Shown: positions 45,804 to 56,588 of the stretch, piece after piece
Position numbering within the stretch: the first letter of the stretch is position 1
Layout: each line of letters opens with the position of its first letter
DNA from: Poa pratensis
Taxonomy: Eukaryota > Streptophyta > Magnoliopsida > Poales > Poaceae
NCBI GenBank assembly: GCA_947311845.1
Contig: CAMZMU010000062.1
Coordinates: 47,346,906-47,410,905 of the forward strand
Length of the DNA stretch: 64,000 nt
Direction: 5' to 3'
Translations under genes and position numbers: made by a program
The notes under the pieces: generated by a model
Databases searched by the model: none
Told to the model about the DNA's origin: nothing
The model's input: the letters and a program-made list of their open reading frames with translations, nothing else

Positions 45804-46430
45804 TTAAGATGCTATATTAGATTTCCAACGACATGGTGATCTGTATGATGTTAGTGCTAGCTGAGAAAGTCTTGGCTACATACTATCTCAAGAAAACGAA
45901 ACGAATTAGCGGCATGAAGCTTACTGGTCTGCTTTATACATCTATCTGCCGCTGCAGAGCCTTGATGCCAGGAGAAACAACATCAGCTTGCCAGTGTTGA
46001 ACTCAGCATCCTCCTGCAGGCGTAAAAATTAGTAAACTATAACTTAATAATCGAGACATGCAAACTGTACGTGATGTTTCAGAGGGAAATTGACATCAGT
46101 AACAATATGCCAACTTCAAAGAGAGAATAACCATCATCATGCATGCATGTGATAGACAGATCATCATCCTCCGACAAAAGCATACGTATATAGGAGAATA
46201 AACGTACATCTCTCATATTCTTATTTAGCTTCACGTTACCTTTTTCCTGCATGTATACTGCTGATGGTATCATCTTCCTTATGAGACGCATGTAATCCTT
46301 GTGCAACCGACTGTGGCTGGGGCGGTCGTACTGAAACCATTAGGAATCAAGACCTATACTTCCAATTCTATCTAAGTGCAAGCCATGTAAAAAGAGGTCG
46401 ACTATTTACGCACACCCAGGACAGATTATA
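45804..46430 (-). pseudogene. minus-strand exon pieces of an unknown gene beside the CACTA
   Basis: Minus strand: an exon of about 46,245-46,334 (TTTCAG acceptor; YDRPSHSRLHKDYMRLIRKM, AAAAG/GTAACG donor), then a last-exon-like piece at about 45,945-46,017 (CCTGCAG acceptor; EDAEFNTGKLMLFLLASRLC to a TAG). Their phases do not join directly. No family recognised. Confidence 0.4.
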
Positions 46431-47545
46431 TATTAAGTAATACTAATAGGAAGGAGGCAAAAATCTGGACTTTACTCATCGCTGAGATCCTCTCGCCACC
46501 GCATGAGTATATGCGGTCGCCGGCCGGCCGGTCGACTAATACGTACAAAGCTAGCTCTTCGCTGAGATCATCTCGCCACCGCATGTGTATATATATTAAG
46601 TAATACTAATAGGAAGGAGGCAAAAATCTGGACTTTACTCATCACTGAGATCCTCTCGCCACCGCATGAGTATATGCGGTCGCTGGCCGGCCGGTCGACT
46701 AATACGTACTCCCTCTGTTCGGTATTACTCATCGTCATTTGTACTACAGCTTTATACTAGATCAGTTCAGTCTCCACGACAAGTAAAACTGAACGGAGGG
46801 AGTACAAAGCTAGCTCTTCGCTGAGATCATCTCGCCACCGCATGTGTATATATATTAAGTAATACTAATAGGAAGGAGGCAAAAATCTGGACTTTACTCA
46901 TCGCTGAGATCCTCTCGCCACCGCATGAGTATATGCGGTCGCCGGCCGGCCGGTCGACTAATACGTACAAAGCTAGCTCTTCGCTGAGATCATCTCGCCA
47001 CCGCATGTGTATATATATTAAGTAATACTAATAGGAAGGAGGCAAAAATCTGGACTTTACTCATCGCTGAGATCCTCTTGCCACCGCATGAGTATATGCG
47101 GTCGCCGGCAGCCGGTCGACTAATACGTACAAAGCTAGCTCTTCGCTGAGATCATCTCGCCACCGCATGTGTATATATATTAAGTAATTCTAATAGGAAG
47201 GAGGCAAAAATCTGGACTTTACTCATCGCTGAGATCCTCTCGCCACCGCATGAGTATATGCGGTCGCCGGCCGGCCGGTCGACTAATACGTACAAAGCTA
47301 GCTCTTCGCTGAGATCATCTCGCCACCGCATGTGTATATATATTAAGTAATACTAATAGGAAGGAGGCAAAAATCTGGAATTTACTCATCGCTGAGATCC
47401 TCTCGCCACCGCATGAGTATATGCGGTCGCCGGCCGGCCGGTCGACTAATACGTACAAAGCTAGCTCTTCGCTGAGATCATCTCGCCACCGCATGTGTAT
47501 ATACGGTCGTCGGCCGGCCGGTCGACTAATACGTACTACCAAGCT
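46431..47545 (+). repeat. 163-bp tandem array, six units plus a partial
   Basis: Units start at 46,431, 46,594, 46,853, 47,016, 47,178 and 47,341 (TATTAAGTAATACTAATAGG). A truncated seventh ends near 47,545. Spacing is 163 bp, except 259 where a 94-bp MITE plus its TA sits, and 162 where GCCGGCCGGCC has lost a base. Each unit contains two related halves (CGCTGAGATC-TCTCGCCACC) and a palindromic GGCCGGCCGG/GTCGAC core. Near identity means recent amplification or homogenisation. No plausible protein; the frames inside are by-products. Confidence 0.95.
46709..46802. mobile_element. Stowaway MITE inserted in one array unit (94 bp)
   Basis: TIRs CTCCCTCTGTTCGGTATTAC and, reversed, CTCCCTCCGTTCAGTTTTAC, with the TA target duplication at both sides. 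Present in only one of the six monomers. Confidence 0.93.
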
Positions 47546-48373
47546 AGCTCTCGGATGTCAAGGAAAATCTTCGATCGATCTAGCAGATGGATTGGTGCAT
47601 GCATGACAGGACGAATAGGACGATGACGGCGCCGGCGGCGTGCCTGAGGAAATAGATTTGATTTTCTTTCGATTGAGATGACCGTGACCTAATTAGCTAG
47701 ATGAAGCACCGGAAGGGTACGAAAAATTATGCAGGGCATTGGTGGGTAATTTCCTTTAACCTTTGTGTCAATAGGTTATTTCTAAAATCCATCGGCTACC
47801 ATTGGCTATTTAGTTAAATTAATGGCCAGATGTTTCTGATTATTGTGGGATTTTCTAGCAAATTCTCTAATTTCTGGTTAGCCCATAATACACTTTTAAT
47901 ATATAATAGATGTACATGTTCGTGTCTTTTTAATGCATGCTTAATTTTTTTTACAAAGAAAAGACATTGAAAAACCAAATCGACATCCTAAAATAGATAT
48001 TTTTAGAGCATCAAATTTGATTTTTTTTTTGTTGCACACAGGCCACAAATACATATCACTTCGTCCATACAAATTTACATGTACACTTAGAACATCTACA
48101 TGTTCACGCGTAAATAATTCAATAACCTTTTGACACTAGCTAGAGACATCATTTGGTTCAACCAAAAGCATATTCTATTGTAGGGCACAGATTTGAATAT
48201 ACCCTAGCTAGCTAGGAACCTTTTCTTCTGCATGCTAAAATAAGCGGCAGCACCAATAGATATTTTCAACAAATTACACGGCTCGCTGGAGCCCTGGACG
48301 ATCCATTTAACATCTTTCAGCTAAAGACCGAGACAAATCGGTCAGAGTCGTGATAGATAGACGGCGTAGGTGT
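47546..48373. other. dirigent 3' flank, no gene
   Basis: AT-rich non-coding DNA. The dirigent 3' UTR and poly(A) site should lie at about 48,050-48,373 on the minus strand; AATAAT-type words occur but none is decisive. Confidence 0.45.
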
Positions 48374-48946
48374 TCATGCATGGGCGTGGACGTAGAGAAA
48401 CACGTCCAACACCAGGACGGCGTTGTTATGCACCTCCCAGCTCGAAGTTGTCCAGAGCACGTAGCCCGTCGCCATCCTGAACCTCCCCGTGCCCCCGACG
48501 ACCGAAAGCTCCCGCAGCGGGTCGACGATGTTGTCGCGGCCGACGACGGTGAAGGTGCTGCCGTTGTACGGCCCTGCTGTAAGCACGACGTTCATGCAGA
48601 AGAGGACCGCCGGGCCATGCATGGACGCGAACGCGTAGAACCCTTGCGCGCGCCCGACGGGCCTCGACGCAGGGCTCGCCCCTTCCGTCAGCGCGTCGTC
48701 GATCATCACCACCTGCCCGAACCGCAGCGGCGACTCACCGCCGAGAACCACCGGCCCCGAGCCGTTCACAACCCTCACCGCCGTGGCGCCCGGGTCAGTG
48801 AGCACGTCGTGCATGAACAAGCGCATGCGAGCGGGCGGGCTCGGCGGTCCTGGGAGCCATTGCCAGGACGCGGCGAGCATCAGGGCCAGCGCCGCAGAAG
48901 AGACGAGATAGGCCACACTCCTCTGCTCCAACCAAGCAACAGACAT
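48374..48946 (-). CDS. dirigent protein (intact, single exon, 190 aa)
   Basis: A clean minus-strand frame. Residues about 10-30 (AYLVSSAALALMLAASW) are a hydrophobic signal peptide or anchor. The dirigent barrel follows: FMHDVLTDPGATAVRVVNG, FGQVVMIDDALTEG, VGRAQGFYAFASM, FTVVGRDNIVDPLRELSVVG, GTGRFRMATGYVLW. Two Asn-x-Ser/Thr sites (NGS, about 75 and 130) are visible. Dirigent proteins are secreted and steer stereoselective coupling of phenoxy radicals, giving lignans, lignin or related products; they have no oxidase activity of their own. I chose the second Met (MSVAWLEQ, 48,946) over 48,991 because a TATA box lies only about 50 bp away and the signal peptide then sits near the N-terminus. 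GC-rich codons contrast with the AT-rich neighbours. A Helitron begins about 110 bp upstream. No lesion seen. Confidence 0.9.
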   Translation of the reverse strand: MSVAWLEQRSVAYLVSSAALALMLAASWQWLPGPPSPPARMRLFMHDVLTDPGATAVRVVNGSGPVVLGGESPLRFGQVVMIDDALTEGASPASRPVGRAQGFYAFASMHGPAVLFCMNVVLTAGPYNGSTFTVVGRDNIVDPLRELSVVGGTGRFRMATGYVLWTTSSWEVHNNAVLVLDVFLYVHAHA

Positions 48947-48998
48947 GATTGATCGATGTAGATTGTAGAGAATTGAAATGTAAGTACACACATGTTAA

Positions 48999-49010
48999 CC
49001 ATATATATAG
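48999..49010 (-). promoter_or_regulatory. TATA box of the dirigent gene
   Basis: Minus-strand CTATATATATGG, about 53 nt before the chosen ATG. It implies a very short 5' UTR (roughly 20-25 nt). Confidence 0.6.
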
Positions 49011-49389
49011 CATGCATACATGGTTGGTCGACAGTCGAAACCATGTGCGCTAATTCTACTATATATAAAAGACAGAAGAATCGCTGCCCTCTCCAGCCCT
49101 CCACGTCACGGGGAAACCACAGCCGTCCGATCCGCGAAACAGACGGCCGAGATGCGCCCACGTCGCTCCCAAAACCCGCGTCACTGTAGCAGGTCGATTT
49201 TTAGCCAATGGGCTCGCGACACGTCACTCCGGTCACTCCCCGGTCACAACCGGTTGCCCGTGCGCACGACTTTTGGCACAGCACTTTTGCAAAAAACCGC
49301 CCGCAAAAGGACTGGGATGTAAATTTTAACAAACGTAGGGACGTACGTGTAAAAATGCCAGCACAGCCTTATCCTCTTCTTTCTCTCCC

Positions 49390-49790
49390 GCGATGGCCGT
49401 GGTCGCCGGCGCCGCCGACGCGGCGCGCCGCCGTTTCCCGCTGCTTCGCTCAGATCCATGCCGACGGAGAGGTGCGCCGCACCGTCCTCTACCTCCTCGC
49501 CGAGCTGTGCGTGCCGGGACGTCGCCTGGGCGCCGGAATCGCGGCCGCCGTGCGCGCTGCCCTCCGCGGCGTCCTTTGGTCGCCGGCGACGCTCCGGTGG
49601 CCAAACCGCGGCGGCGCCGCCACCTAAAGGTCGCCCGCGTCGAGGCGCGTCGAATGCGTCCAGCCGCGCGGCCTAGGACGCACTGTGGCGGCCGCGCCGT
49701 CGCCGGCGGATCCGCGGCCAGATCCGCGCCCGCCATTGCTGACGTCAGTGCGACGTCAGCGTGGGCCCGCCCTGTCAGCGGCTGTTTAAT
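49390..49790. other. GC-rich block inside the Helitron
   Basis: Overlapping Ala/Arg/Pro-rich frames on both strands, no domain. Possibly a captured first exon starting ATGGCCGTGGTCGCCGG at 49,393, which cannot be confirmed. Confidence 0.35.
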
Positions 49791-50050
49791 TCCGGAAAAT
49801 ATTAAAAAAATTAAAAAACCTTACAGGTGGGCCCGGTTTACTATATAAAATCCAGAAAAATCGTTAAATTTTCAAAAACAATATCTTTTCATTGGTTTAT
49901 CAGAAAAATATGAATTATACATCAAAATGATCAGAAAAATAGATCTAATTTGTTTGTATTAAAATCCATACATTTTGGAACATTCCAATTTCAAAAGTAT
50001 TTGGAAACAAACTAAAGCTATTCTGTATTTATAAATTTAAATTAATTAAC

Positions 50051-50288
50051 TTATTTTCGCTGGTTCGTCAGGAAAATATGAAACAAATATGTAAACATGA
50101 AAAAAAATGATTGTAAAAATATTAGTGCCCAAATGTTTTATAAATATTTGAACAATAACTGCAACAGTATTATTTTCGCAGGTTCGTCAGGAAAATATGA
50201 AACAAATATGTAAACATGAAAAAAAATGATTGTAAAAATATTAGTGCCCAAATGTTTTATAAATATTTGAACAATAACTGCAACAATA
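50051..50288 (+). repeat. 119-bp tandem duplication in the Helitron
   Basis: Two copies of TTATTTTCGC-GGTTCGTCAG through TTTGAACAATAACTGCAACA, offset 119 bp, nearly identical. Confidence 0.9.
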
Positions 50289-51209
50289 TTTCGAACCTAC
50301 AGATATGGAAAAACAATACTTCAAAATACGATCAAAATTCAATTTTGCATATATTAAAATCGTGTATTCCTACAAAATTAAAAAATTAGAAGAACTAAAA
50401 AAACGAATTCACATACAAATAAGTTACCAATTTTAACAAATTCCAAAAACTAAACAATTCACCCATGTATTTGTAAAAAAAATTCAACGGTTTCAGATAT
50501 GAATAACTTTTGAATATGGACATTTCAAAAATTTGAACAACTTCACAACCTAGAAAATTTTGGAATTTCAACAATTTTACGATCGAACAATTCAAAATTT
50601 TAGCCCACAGGCGCAGCAAAGCCGCAAAAACTAAAAAAATAAAAAAATTGCAACAAAAATGTTGACATTATTTCGGAAATAATTGTAAACAATTCTAAAT
50701 ATAATTTTGCAACGATTCTAAATAATGCAAACTAACAATTTGAAAATGCCCCATTTTTTATTTTTTTTAAAATAGTCAAAAAAAAAATTCCAAACTAAAA
50801 AAAATAGAAAACAATCCAACAAAAATGTGGCCATTTGTTTTTGAATAATTGTAAGTAGTTCTAAATATGATTTTGAAATAATTCAAAATAATGCAAACTA
50901 ATAATTTTAAAAATGCTCCCTTTTTTTTTTGAAAAATAATCCAACCTATCCATATGATTTTAAAGTAATTCTAAATAATGCAAGCCATCAATTTTAAACA
51001 TGTTCATACAAAAAAATGACAAATATATCAACGGGATCACATAAAATTACATATACACGACCAAAATTTAAATTTCAAATTTCCATATCGTTTCTAATTT
51101 AAATTCCAAATTTCCATACCGTTTCTAAATGAATTTCAACACTTTTACGATTAAAAGAAATCAAGAATTTTGCCCACGGGTGCGGCGAATGCCGCGCTTA
51201 ATCCCCTAG

Positions 51210-51494
51210 TCATGGTAAAGGTGTGTGATTGCTTTGAGTCTAACCTGCTCCACCACTAGCTTGGTAGTTTAATTTGGGCAAATTTTACGGTGCATCGTAC
51301 TACACAATTAGTGTGTAGTATATATGTAAGATCCAATGGCTGTAATTGATTGTGCCACATCTGGCCGAGGACCTGATCCTAATTAACCGATTGGGCTGGT
51401 GTTGCGCTTAATTAATTACTCTGTCGCGGTCGGCCTGCACCGCACTCCCTGACCTCACGAACACCAGCTTCTTCTTGATCGGACGTAACCCGTA
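51210..51494. other. intergenic DNA, no gene
   Basis: No coding features or repeats recognised. The minus frame at 51,408-51,599 overlaps the MITE and has no signature. Confidence 0.4.
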
Positions 51495-51677
51495 TTTTCT
51501 ACAACTTATATGGTGCGCAACCCGTATCCCTACAGTTCGTTCCCGCAGCCGAACGGTCAAGATTTTCCACTGAATGAGTTGAGGGTACCACACATTCATC
51601 GATAAATCTCGACCGTTTAATCACGGAAACAGACGACTAGAGATATGGGCTGTGCGACATATGAGTTGTACAAGCTC
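51495..51677. mobile_element. MITE, family X copy 2
   Basis: Inverted ends ACAACTTATATGGTGCGCAA and, reversed, ACAACTCATATGTCGCACAG. The interior AAATCTCGACCGTTTAATCA corresponds to copy 1 at 25,801-25,979. More diverged at its ends than copy 1. Confidence 0.7.
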
Positions 51678-52039
51678 ATACCCGACTGTGCCTGCATCAC
51701 ATGAATGTTCGTCTCCGAAACCTGCCGCACAAAAAACCTTGTTATTTTGGGGAAGTGCTGTGTGTGAATCCCATAGATGTCCCTGTCCAATAGTCTGCTC
51801 CACCACCTAACATTGTCTACTTGCTTTTAAACAACGAATGGTATATTTCGTGCAGCTGTGAGAGATTGGCTTTTCACGCCCACCGTAACAGCAGACCTTA
51901 AACATAGACCTCAAAGTTTAGCATCACCTCATGCTCACATGGGCAAACTGAAAGAGATCCAACGCATTCACGGTGATTATACGTCTGTGAGACTTCCCCG
52001 CTGAGCTTCTTGCAGATGTCGCTGATGAAAGAGTTCCTA
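51678..52039. other. intergenic DNA, no gene recognised
   Basis: No repeat or motif identified. It borders the interrupted minus-strand frame. Confidence 0.4.
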
Positions 52040-52245
52040 TCATGGATTTATTAATTTAAAGCTAAGCTCTCCTCGAGCCTTCCGTTTAAAAAACAAAAAG
52101 AGTTCATGATGGATTTGGCCTTGGATTAGATGCCGATACCCGGTCTTGCAGGCTGCAGTGCCTCTAGCCTGCTTGTGGCAACTGGCACGCAGATCTTGTA
52201 GGTCTCCAACCTCATCCTGGGATTTCTTCCAGAGAAGAATGGTTA
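52040..52245 (-). pseudogene. downstream half of an unknown minus-strand frame split by the PIF element
   Basis: The minus frame reads LTILLWKKSQDEVGDLQDLR then CHKQARG...YRHLIQGQIHHELF and ends LSFKLINP-stop. Its upstream half lies on the far side of the PIF element (60,406-60,462, starting MIPSPREEVKKQEERGSPL). With the element and one TTA removed the two halves are in frame. Function unknown; it could be host or an older transposon gene. Confidence 0.5.
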
Positions 52246-52392
52246 GGCCTTGTTCGGCAGGCGAGTATAGGCCGGTTTTGGGGTGTAAATTCCCGGCCCA
52301 ATTAAAGACCCGAGAAAGCACGCGACGTCTGTTCGGCAGGCCGGGCTCGGCAGGGCTAAACCCAGGAAAACCGGTCGAACCACGTCGGGTTG

Positions 52393-52640
52393 GACGGGAT
52401 CGAAGACGCGAGGGCGTACTCGCGTCTCTTGCGTGTCTCGAGCTCTGCAACCGTCGCTCGTCACCTCCGCCCTCCGCCGACGTGCAAGCCTTCTTCTTCC
52501 CCGAGATCAAGGCCTTCCTCATCTCCTGGAGCCTTCCTCCCTCGCGCCGCCGACGGGTTCTTTGATCCCGCCGCCGCCGGAGCTCCTCACGCCGCCGCAG
52601 ATCTCGTTCTCCGTCGCACTTCTTCGGGAATTCTATCAGG
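52393..52640 (+). pseudogene. GC-rich leader exon of unit A (repeated in B and C)
   Basis: The frame reads DARAYSRLLRVSSS then RPSSSPGAF and FDPAAAGAPHAAADLVLRRT and reaches a CAG/GTACGTC donor near 52,640. Basic, Ser/Pro/Ala-rich, no domain. The equivalents in B (about 54,479-54,751) and C (about 56,589-56,861) have an extra 24-bp GTCGCTCGTCGCCTCC-type repeat. Likely the 5' exon of the transposon gene. Confidence 0.45.
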
Positions 52641-53344
52641 TACGTCTTCCCCTCCTGCTCTTGATTTAGTTCTAGGTTATCAGCAGCAATTTTGGGCTGC
52701 CTAGGTTTTCGATCTGACTGTAGGATGAACTGTTGATTTCTTCATTCGGGTAGAAATCTTGAGTTCTTGGTTCACATGAGTTATTGATCTGCCGATACTA
52801 GTGTCGACTGTAGTATTGGTTTCCTTTCTCTCGGCACATGATTTTGTTTTTTCAAATTAAATTTATATAGCCGTATAGTATTTGTTAAAGTGCTAACGGA
52901 TTAGGCTTCCAGTTTGCTTCCAAGTACTAATCTATATGTGCCCGATGCATGTTCTTGTTAGATATGCTTTGAATATCTTATAGCTGATAGCACAGACGTA
53001 CCAACGAATTTGTAGCACTGGACATCACTGATGTACAGTTAGAGGAAGGGCACTAGTTGGTGCTTGTATAGACAGTAATATTTGACTTAAACCTGGTGTT
53101 ATTTGTCCATATTCTCGCGATGCTCTCTGAATATAAGTTGAACAACATGTTTCAGGCTTTCCATAGAGTATTTAGCTGCATAGAGTATTTAGCTTTTATG
53201 CATTTTTTGAAGTGTGAACATGCATGTTTGTGCCCTTTTACATTTTGCCAATGTTTACGCCCTTCTATATTATACTTTAGTTCTGCAATTAATGAACGGA
53301 GCCTAGAGCGTTCTAGGAAGAGGAAAGCTGATGATGAATAAGAA

Positions 53345-53833
53345 TTGATGTTTTTCATTCTTCCTGCACTATACTTACATCTGACACACATAGAAAGTAT
53401 TAAAAGGCATAGCTCTGTCTTGTACGGAGAGAAGAAAGTTAGGGAACTACTAGATGGTCATCTCATGAATTGCTTGGTAGCTTTTAGGATGGAACCATAT
53501 ATATTCAGATGGTTGGCATCTTACCTGAGAGCTGAGGAGCTGATAGAAGATAGTACTCTCAAGGTGGAAGAGAAGCTGGCATTTGTTCTCTACATGCTTT
53601 CACACAATGCATCATTTCAAGATCTGCAAGTGATGTTTCAACATAGTAATTCCACCTTCCACGAGTATATCAAAGAGTTCTTCAACATCATCCCCATCCT
53701 AGCAACTCGGTTTCTCAGGCCTCGCTATGTAGATGAACCACATCCCAAAATCGCCACGGATGCTCGATTCTTTCCATACTTCCAAGTTCATTCTTTTTCC
53801 TTGACAAAATCCAAAGATTCTCAAATCAAGTGA
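53345..53833 (+). pseudogene. PIF transposase N-terminal region, unit A
   Basis: From about 53,396 the frame matches the N-terminal helix-rich domain (DUF8040 type) of plant PIF/ALP1-like transposases: RHSSVLYGEKKVRELLDGH, F-RMEPYIFRWLA, KVEEKLAFVLYMLSHNASFQ and LATRFLRPRY. The frame then reaches HPKIATDARFFPYFQ and diverges exactly where the first catalytic Asp (IDGTH) should follow, so no nuclease centre exists. The first 15 or so codons before ESIKRH are probably intron or UTR. Differs from units B/C by several substitutions (for example S/F at WLASYLR). Confidence 0.75.
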
Positions 53834-53849
53834 CAAAGTGGAGAGAGAT

Positions 53850-54478
53850 TTAAAGAGAGATTATAGAATGCTAAAGGATGCTCAAAACCAAAGTCGAGCA
53901 GGCTAGAATGAAGCCGAGTTCAAAATTGAGGTTGAACCACATCTTTGGGAGAATTTAGAAGTTGTAAGTGGTGTAGGATGTTTGATATTCTATTGTTGCT
54001 TGTGTATGATTGTCACATGTTTGCTAACCATGGTTTCCTCATCTTTTTGTAGTCATTTGGGGCAAGGATCAAGAGATTTAACATCAAGTCGTTCCCTCTC
54101 TATGAATCACTAGCACAACTCTATGAAGGTAAGCTATGTACTATTCTTACAAGGCACTTCAAAGCATCTCTCCTCTCTGTGGTTCAGTTGCTTATCATCT
54201 TACTTATCATTTTGTAGGGAGTATTGCTACTGGAACTTTCAACTTCACATCCAGTTCGACCTCGGCACCTACACCATCAGATGTGACAGAAATTGAAAGC
54301 GATGGCGACGAAGATATGGAGAGACCTCAAGGTAGTACTGCTAGGGAAGAGATTGATGATGACCTTCAAATGTTGGATGAAGGTACTAATGCTCAAGTGA
54401 GGCCTCGAGTGGAGCATGCTCAAGCAAAGAATGTTGTTGGTGGTTCAAGGAAGAAGCCGAAGAACAGTCAAAGAAGTG
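53850..54478 (+). pseudogene. Myb/SANT-like accessory protein segment, unit A
   Basis: Exon 1 (about 53,835-53,970, donor TT/GTAAGT) reads VERDLKRDYRMLKDAQNQSR, then a TAG where a conserved Trp is expected, and EVEPHLWENLEV. Exon 2 (54,054-54,128) reads SFGARIKRFNIKSFPLYESL, AQLYE. Exon 3 (54,217 on) begins GSIATGTFNF and continues acidic/Ser-rich, then a basic GGSRKKPKNSQRSG. Together these fit the Myb_DNA-bind_3 type protein that partners Harbinger transposases in DNA binding and nuclear import. The stop makes it a pseudogene. Confidence 0.65.
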
Positions 54479-55454
54479 GACGGGATCGAAGACGCGAGGG
54501 GGTACTCGCGTCTCTTGCGTGTCTCGAGCTCTGCCGCCGTCGCTCGTCGCCTCCGCCCTTCGCCGTCGCTCGTCGCCTCCACCCTCCGCCGACGTGCAAG
54601 CCTTCTTCTTCCCCGAGATCAAGGCCTTCCTCATCTCCTGGTGCCTTCGTCCCTCGCGCCGCCGACGGGTTCTTTGATCCCGCCGCCGCCGGAGCTCCTC
54701 ACGCCGCCGCAGCTCTCGTTCTCCGTCGCACTTCTTGGGGAATTCTACCAGGTACGTCTTCCCCTCTTGCTCTTGATTTAGTTCTAGGTTATCAGCAGCA
54801 ATTTTGGGCTGCCTAGGTTTTCGATATGACTGTAGGATGAACTGTTGATTTCTTCATTCGGGTAAAAATCTTGAGTTCTTGGTTCACATGAGTGATCTGC
54901 CGATACTAGTGTCGACTGTAGTATTGGTTTCCTTTCTCTCTGCACATGATTTTGTTTTTTCAAATTAAATTTATATAGCCGTGTAGTATTTGTTAAAGTG
55001 CTAACGGAATAGGCTTCCAGTTTGCTTCCAAGTACTAATCTGTATGTGCCCGATGCATGTTCTTGTTAGATATGCTCTGAATATCTTATAGCTGATATAG
55101 CACAGACGTACCAACGAATTTGTAGCACTGGACATCACTGATGTACAGTTAGAGGAAGGGCACTAGTTGGTGCTTGTACAGACAGTAATATTTGACTTAA
55201 ACCTGGTGTTATTTGTCCATATTCTCGCGATGCTCTCTGAATATAAGTTGAACAACATGTTTCAGGCTTTCCATAGAGTATTTAGCTGCATAGAGTATTT
55301 AGCTTTTATGCATTTTTTGAAGTGTGAACATGCATGTTTGTGCCCTTTTACATTTTGCCAATGTTTATGCCCATCTATATTATACTTTAGTTCTGCAATG
55401 AATGAACGGAGCCTAGAGCGTTCTAGGAAGAGGAAAGCTGATGATGAATAAGAA

Positions 55455-55943
55455 TTGCTGTTTTTCTTTCTTCCTGCACTATACTTCCATCTGACACACA
55501 CAGAAAGTATTAAAAGGCATAGCTCTGTCTTGTACGGAGAGAAGAAAGTTAGGGAACTACTAGATGGTCATCTCATGAATTGCTTGGTAGCTTTTAGGAT
55601 GGAACCATATATATTCAGATGGTTGGCATTTTACCTGAGAGCTGAGGAGCTGATAGAAGATAGTACTCTCAAGGTGGAAGAGAAGCTGGCATTTTTTCTC
55701 TACATGCTTTCACACAATGCATCATTTCAAGATCTGCAAGTGATGTTTCAACATAGTAATTCCACCTTCCACGAGTATATCAAAGAGTTCTTCAACATCA
55801 TCCCCATCCTAGCAACTCGGTTTCTCAGGCCTCGCTATGTAGATGAACCACATCCCAAAATCGCCACGGATGCTCGATTCTTTCCATACTTCCAAGTTCA
55901 TTCTTTTTCCTTGACAAAATCCAAAGATTCTCAAATCAAGTGA
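55455..55943 (+). pseudogene. PIF transposase N-terminal region, unit B
   Basis: Same architecture as 53,345-53,833. By eye identical to unit C, including MLFFFLPALYF and AFFLYMLSH. Lacks the DDE domain. Confidence 0.75.
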
Positions 55944-55959
55944 CAAAGTGGAGAGAGAT

Positions 55960-56588
55960 TTAAAGAGAGATTATAGAATGCTAAAGGATGCTCAAAACCA
56001 AAGTCGAGCAGGCTAGAATGAAGCCGAGTTCAAAATTGAGGTTGAACCACATCTTTGGGAGAATTTAGAAGTTGTAAGTGGTGTAGGATGTTTGATATTC
56101 TATTGTTGCTTGTGTATGATTGTCACATGTTTGCTAACCATGGTTTCCTCATCTTTTTGTAGTCATTTGGGGCAAGGATCAAGAGATTTAACATCAAGTC
56201 GTTCCCTCTCTATGAATCACTAGCACAACTCTATGAAGGTAAGCTATGTACTATTCTTACAAGGCACTTCAAAGCATCTCTCCTCTCTGTGGTTCAGTTG
56301 CTTATCATCTTACTTATCATTTTGTAGGGAGTATTGCTACTGGAACTTTCAACTTCACATCCAGTTCGACCTCGGCACCTACACCATCAGATGTGACAGA
56401 AATTGAAAGCGATGGCGACGAAGATATGGAGAGACCTCAAGGTAGTACTGCTAGGGAAGAGATTGATGATGACCTTCAAATGTTGGATGAAGGTACTAAT
56501 GCTCAAGTGAGGCCTCGAGTGGAGCATGCTCAAGCAAAGAATGTTGTTGGTGGTTCAAGGAAGAAGCCGAAGAACAGTCAAAGAAGTG
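55960..56588 (+). pseudogene. Myb/SANT-like segment, unit B
   Basis: By eye identical to unit A (53,850-54,478), including the in-frame TAG. It runs across the duplication junction into the leader exon of unit C (RSGRDRRREG). Confidence 0.65.

Larger units (their letters stand above)
49055..51209 (+). mobile_element. Helitron (about 2.15 kb), non-autonomous
   Basis: 5' end TCTACTATATATAAAAGACA. 3' end: hairpin GCGGC-GAAT-GCCGC, GCTTAATCCC, then CTAG (51,206-51,209) followed by T. The base before the 5' TC is T rather than A, so the start could be one base earlier. The first 700 bp is GC-rich (possible captured first exon); the rest is AT-rich. No Rep/helicase. Confidence 0.65.

Noticed and set aside
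46431..47545. CRISPR-like regular repeat
   Set aside because: Units are contiguous 163-bp tandem copies without unique spacers, in a plant genome.
48350..48952. 200-codon plus frame
   Set aside because: Exact antisense of the dirigent gene, which has clear family motifs.
52146..52565. 139-codon plus frame at the Harbinger left end
   Set aside because: Crosses the element boundary and TIR; no motif.
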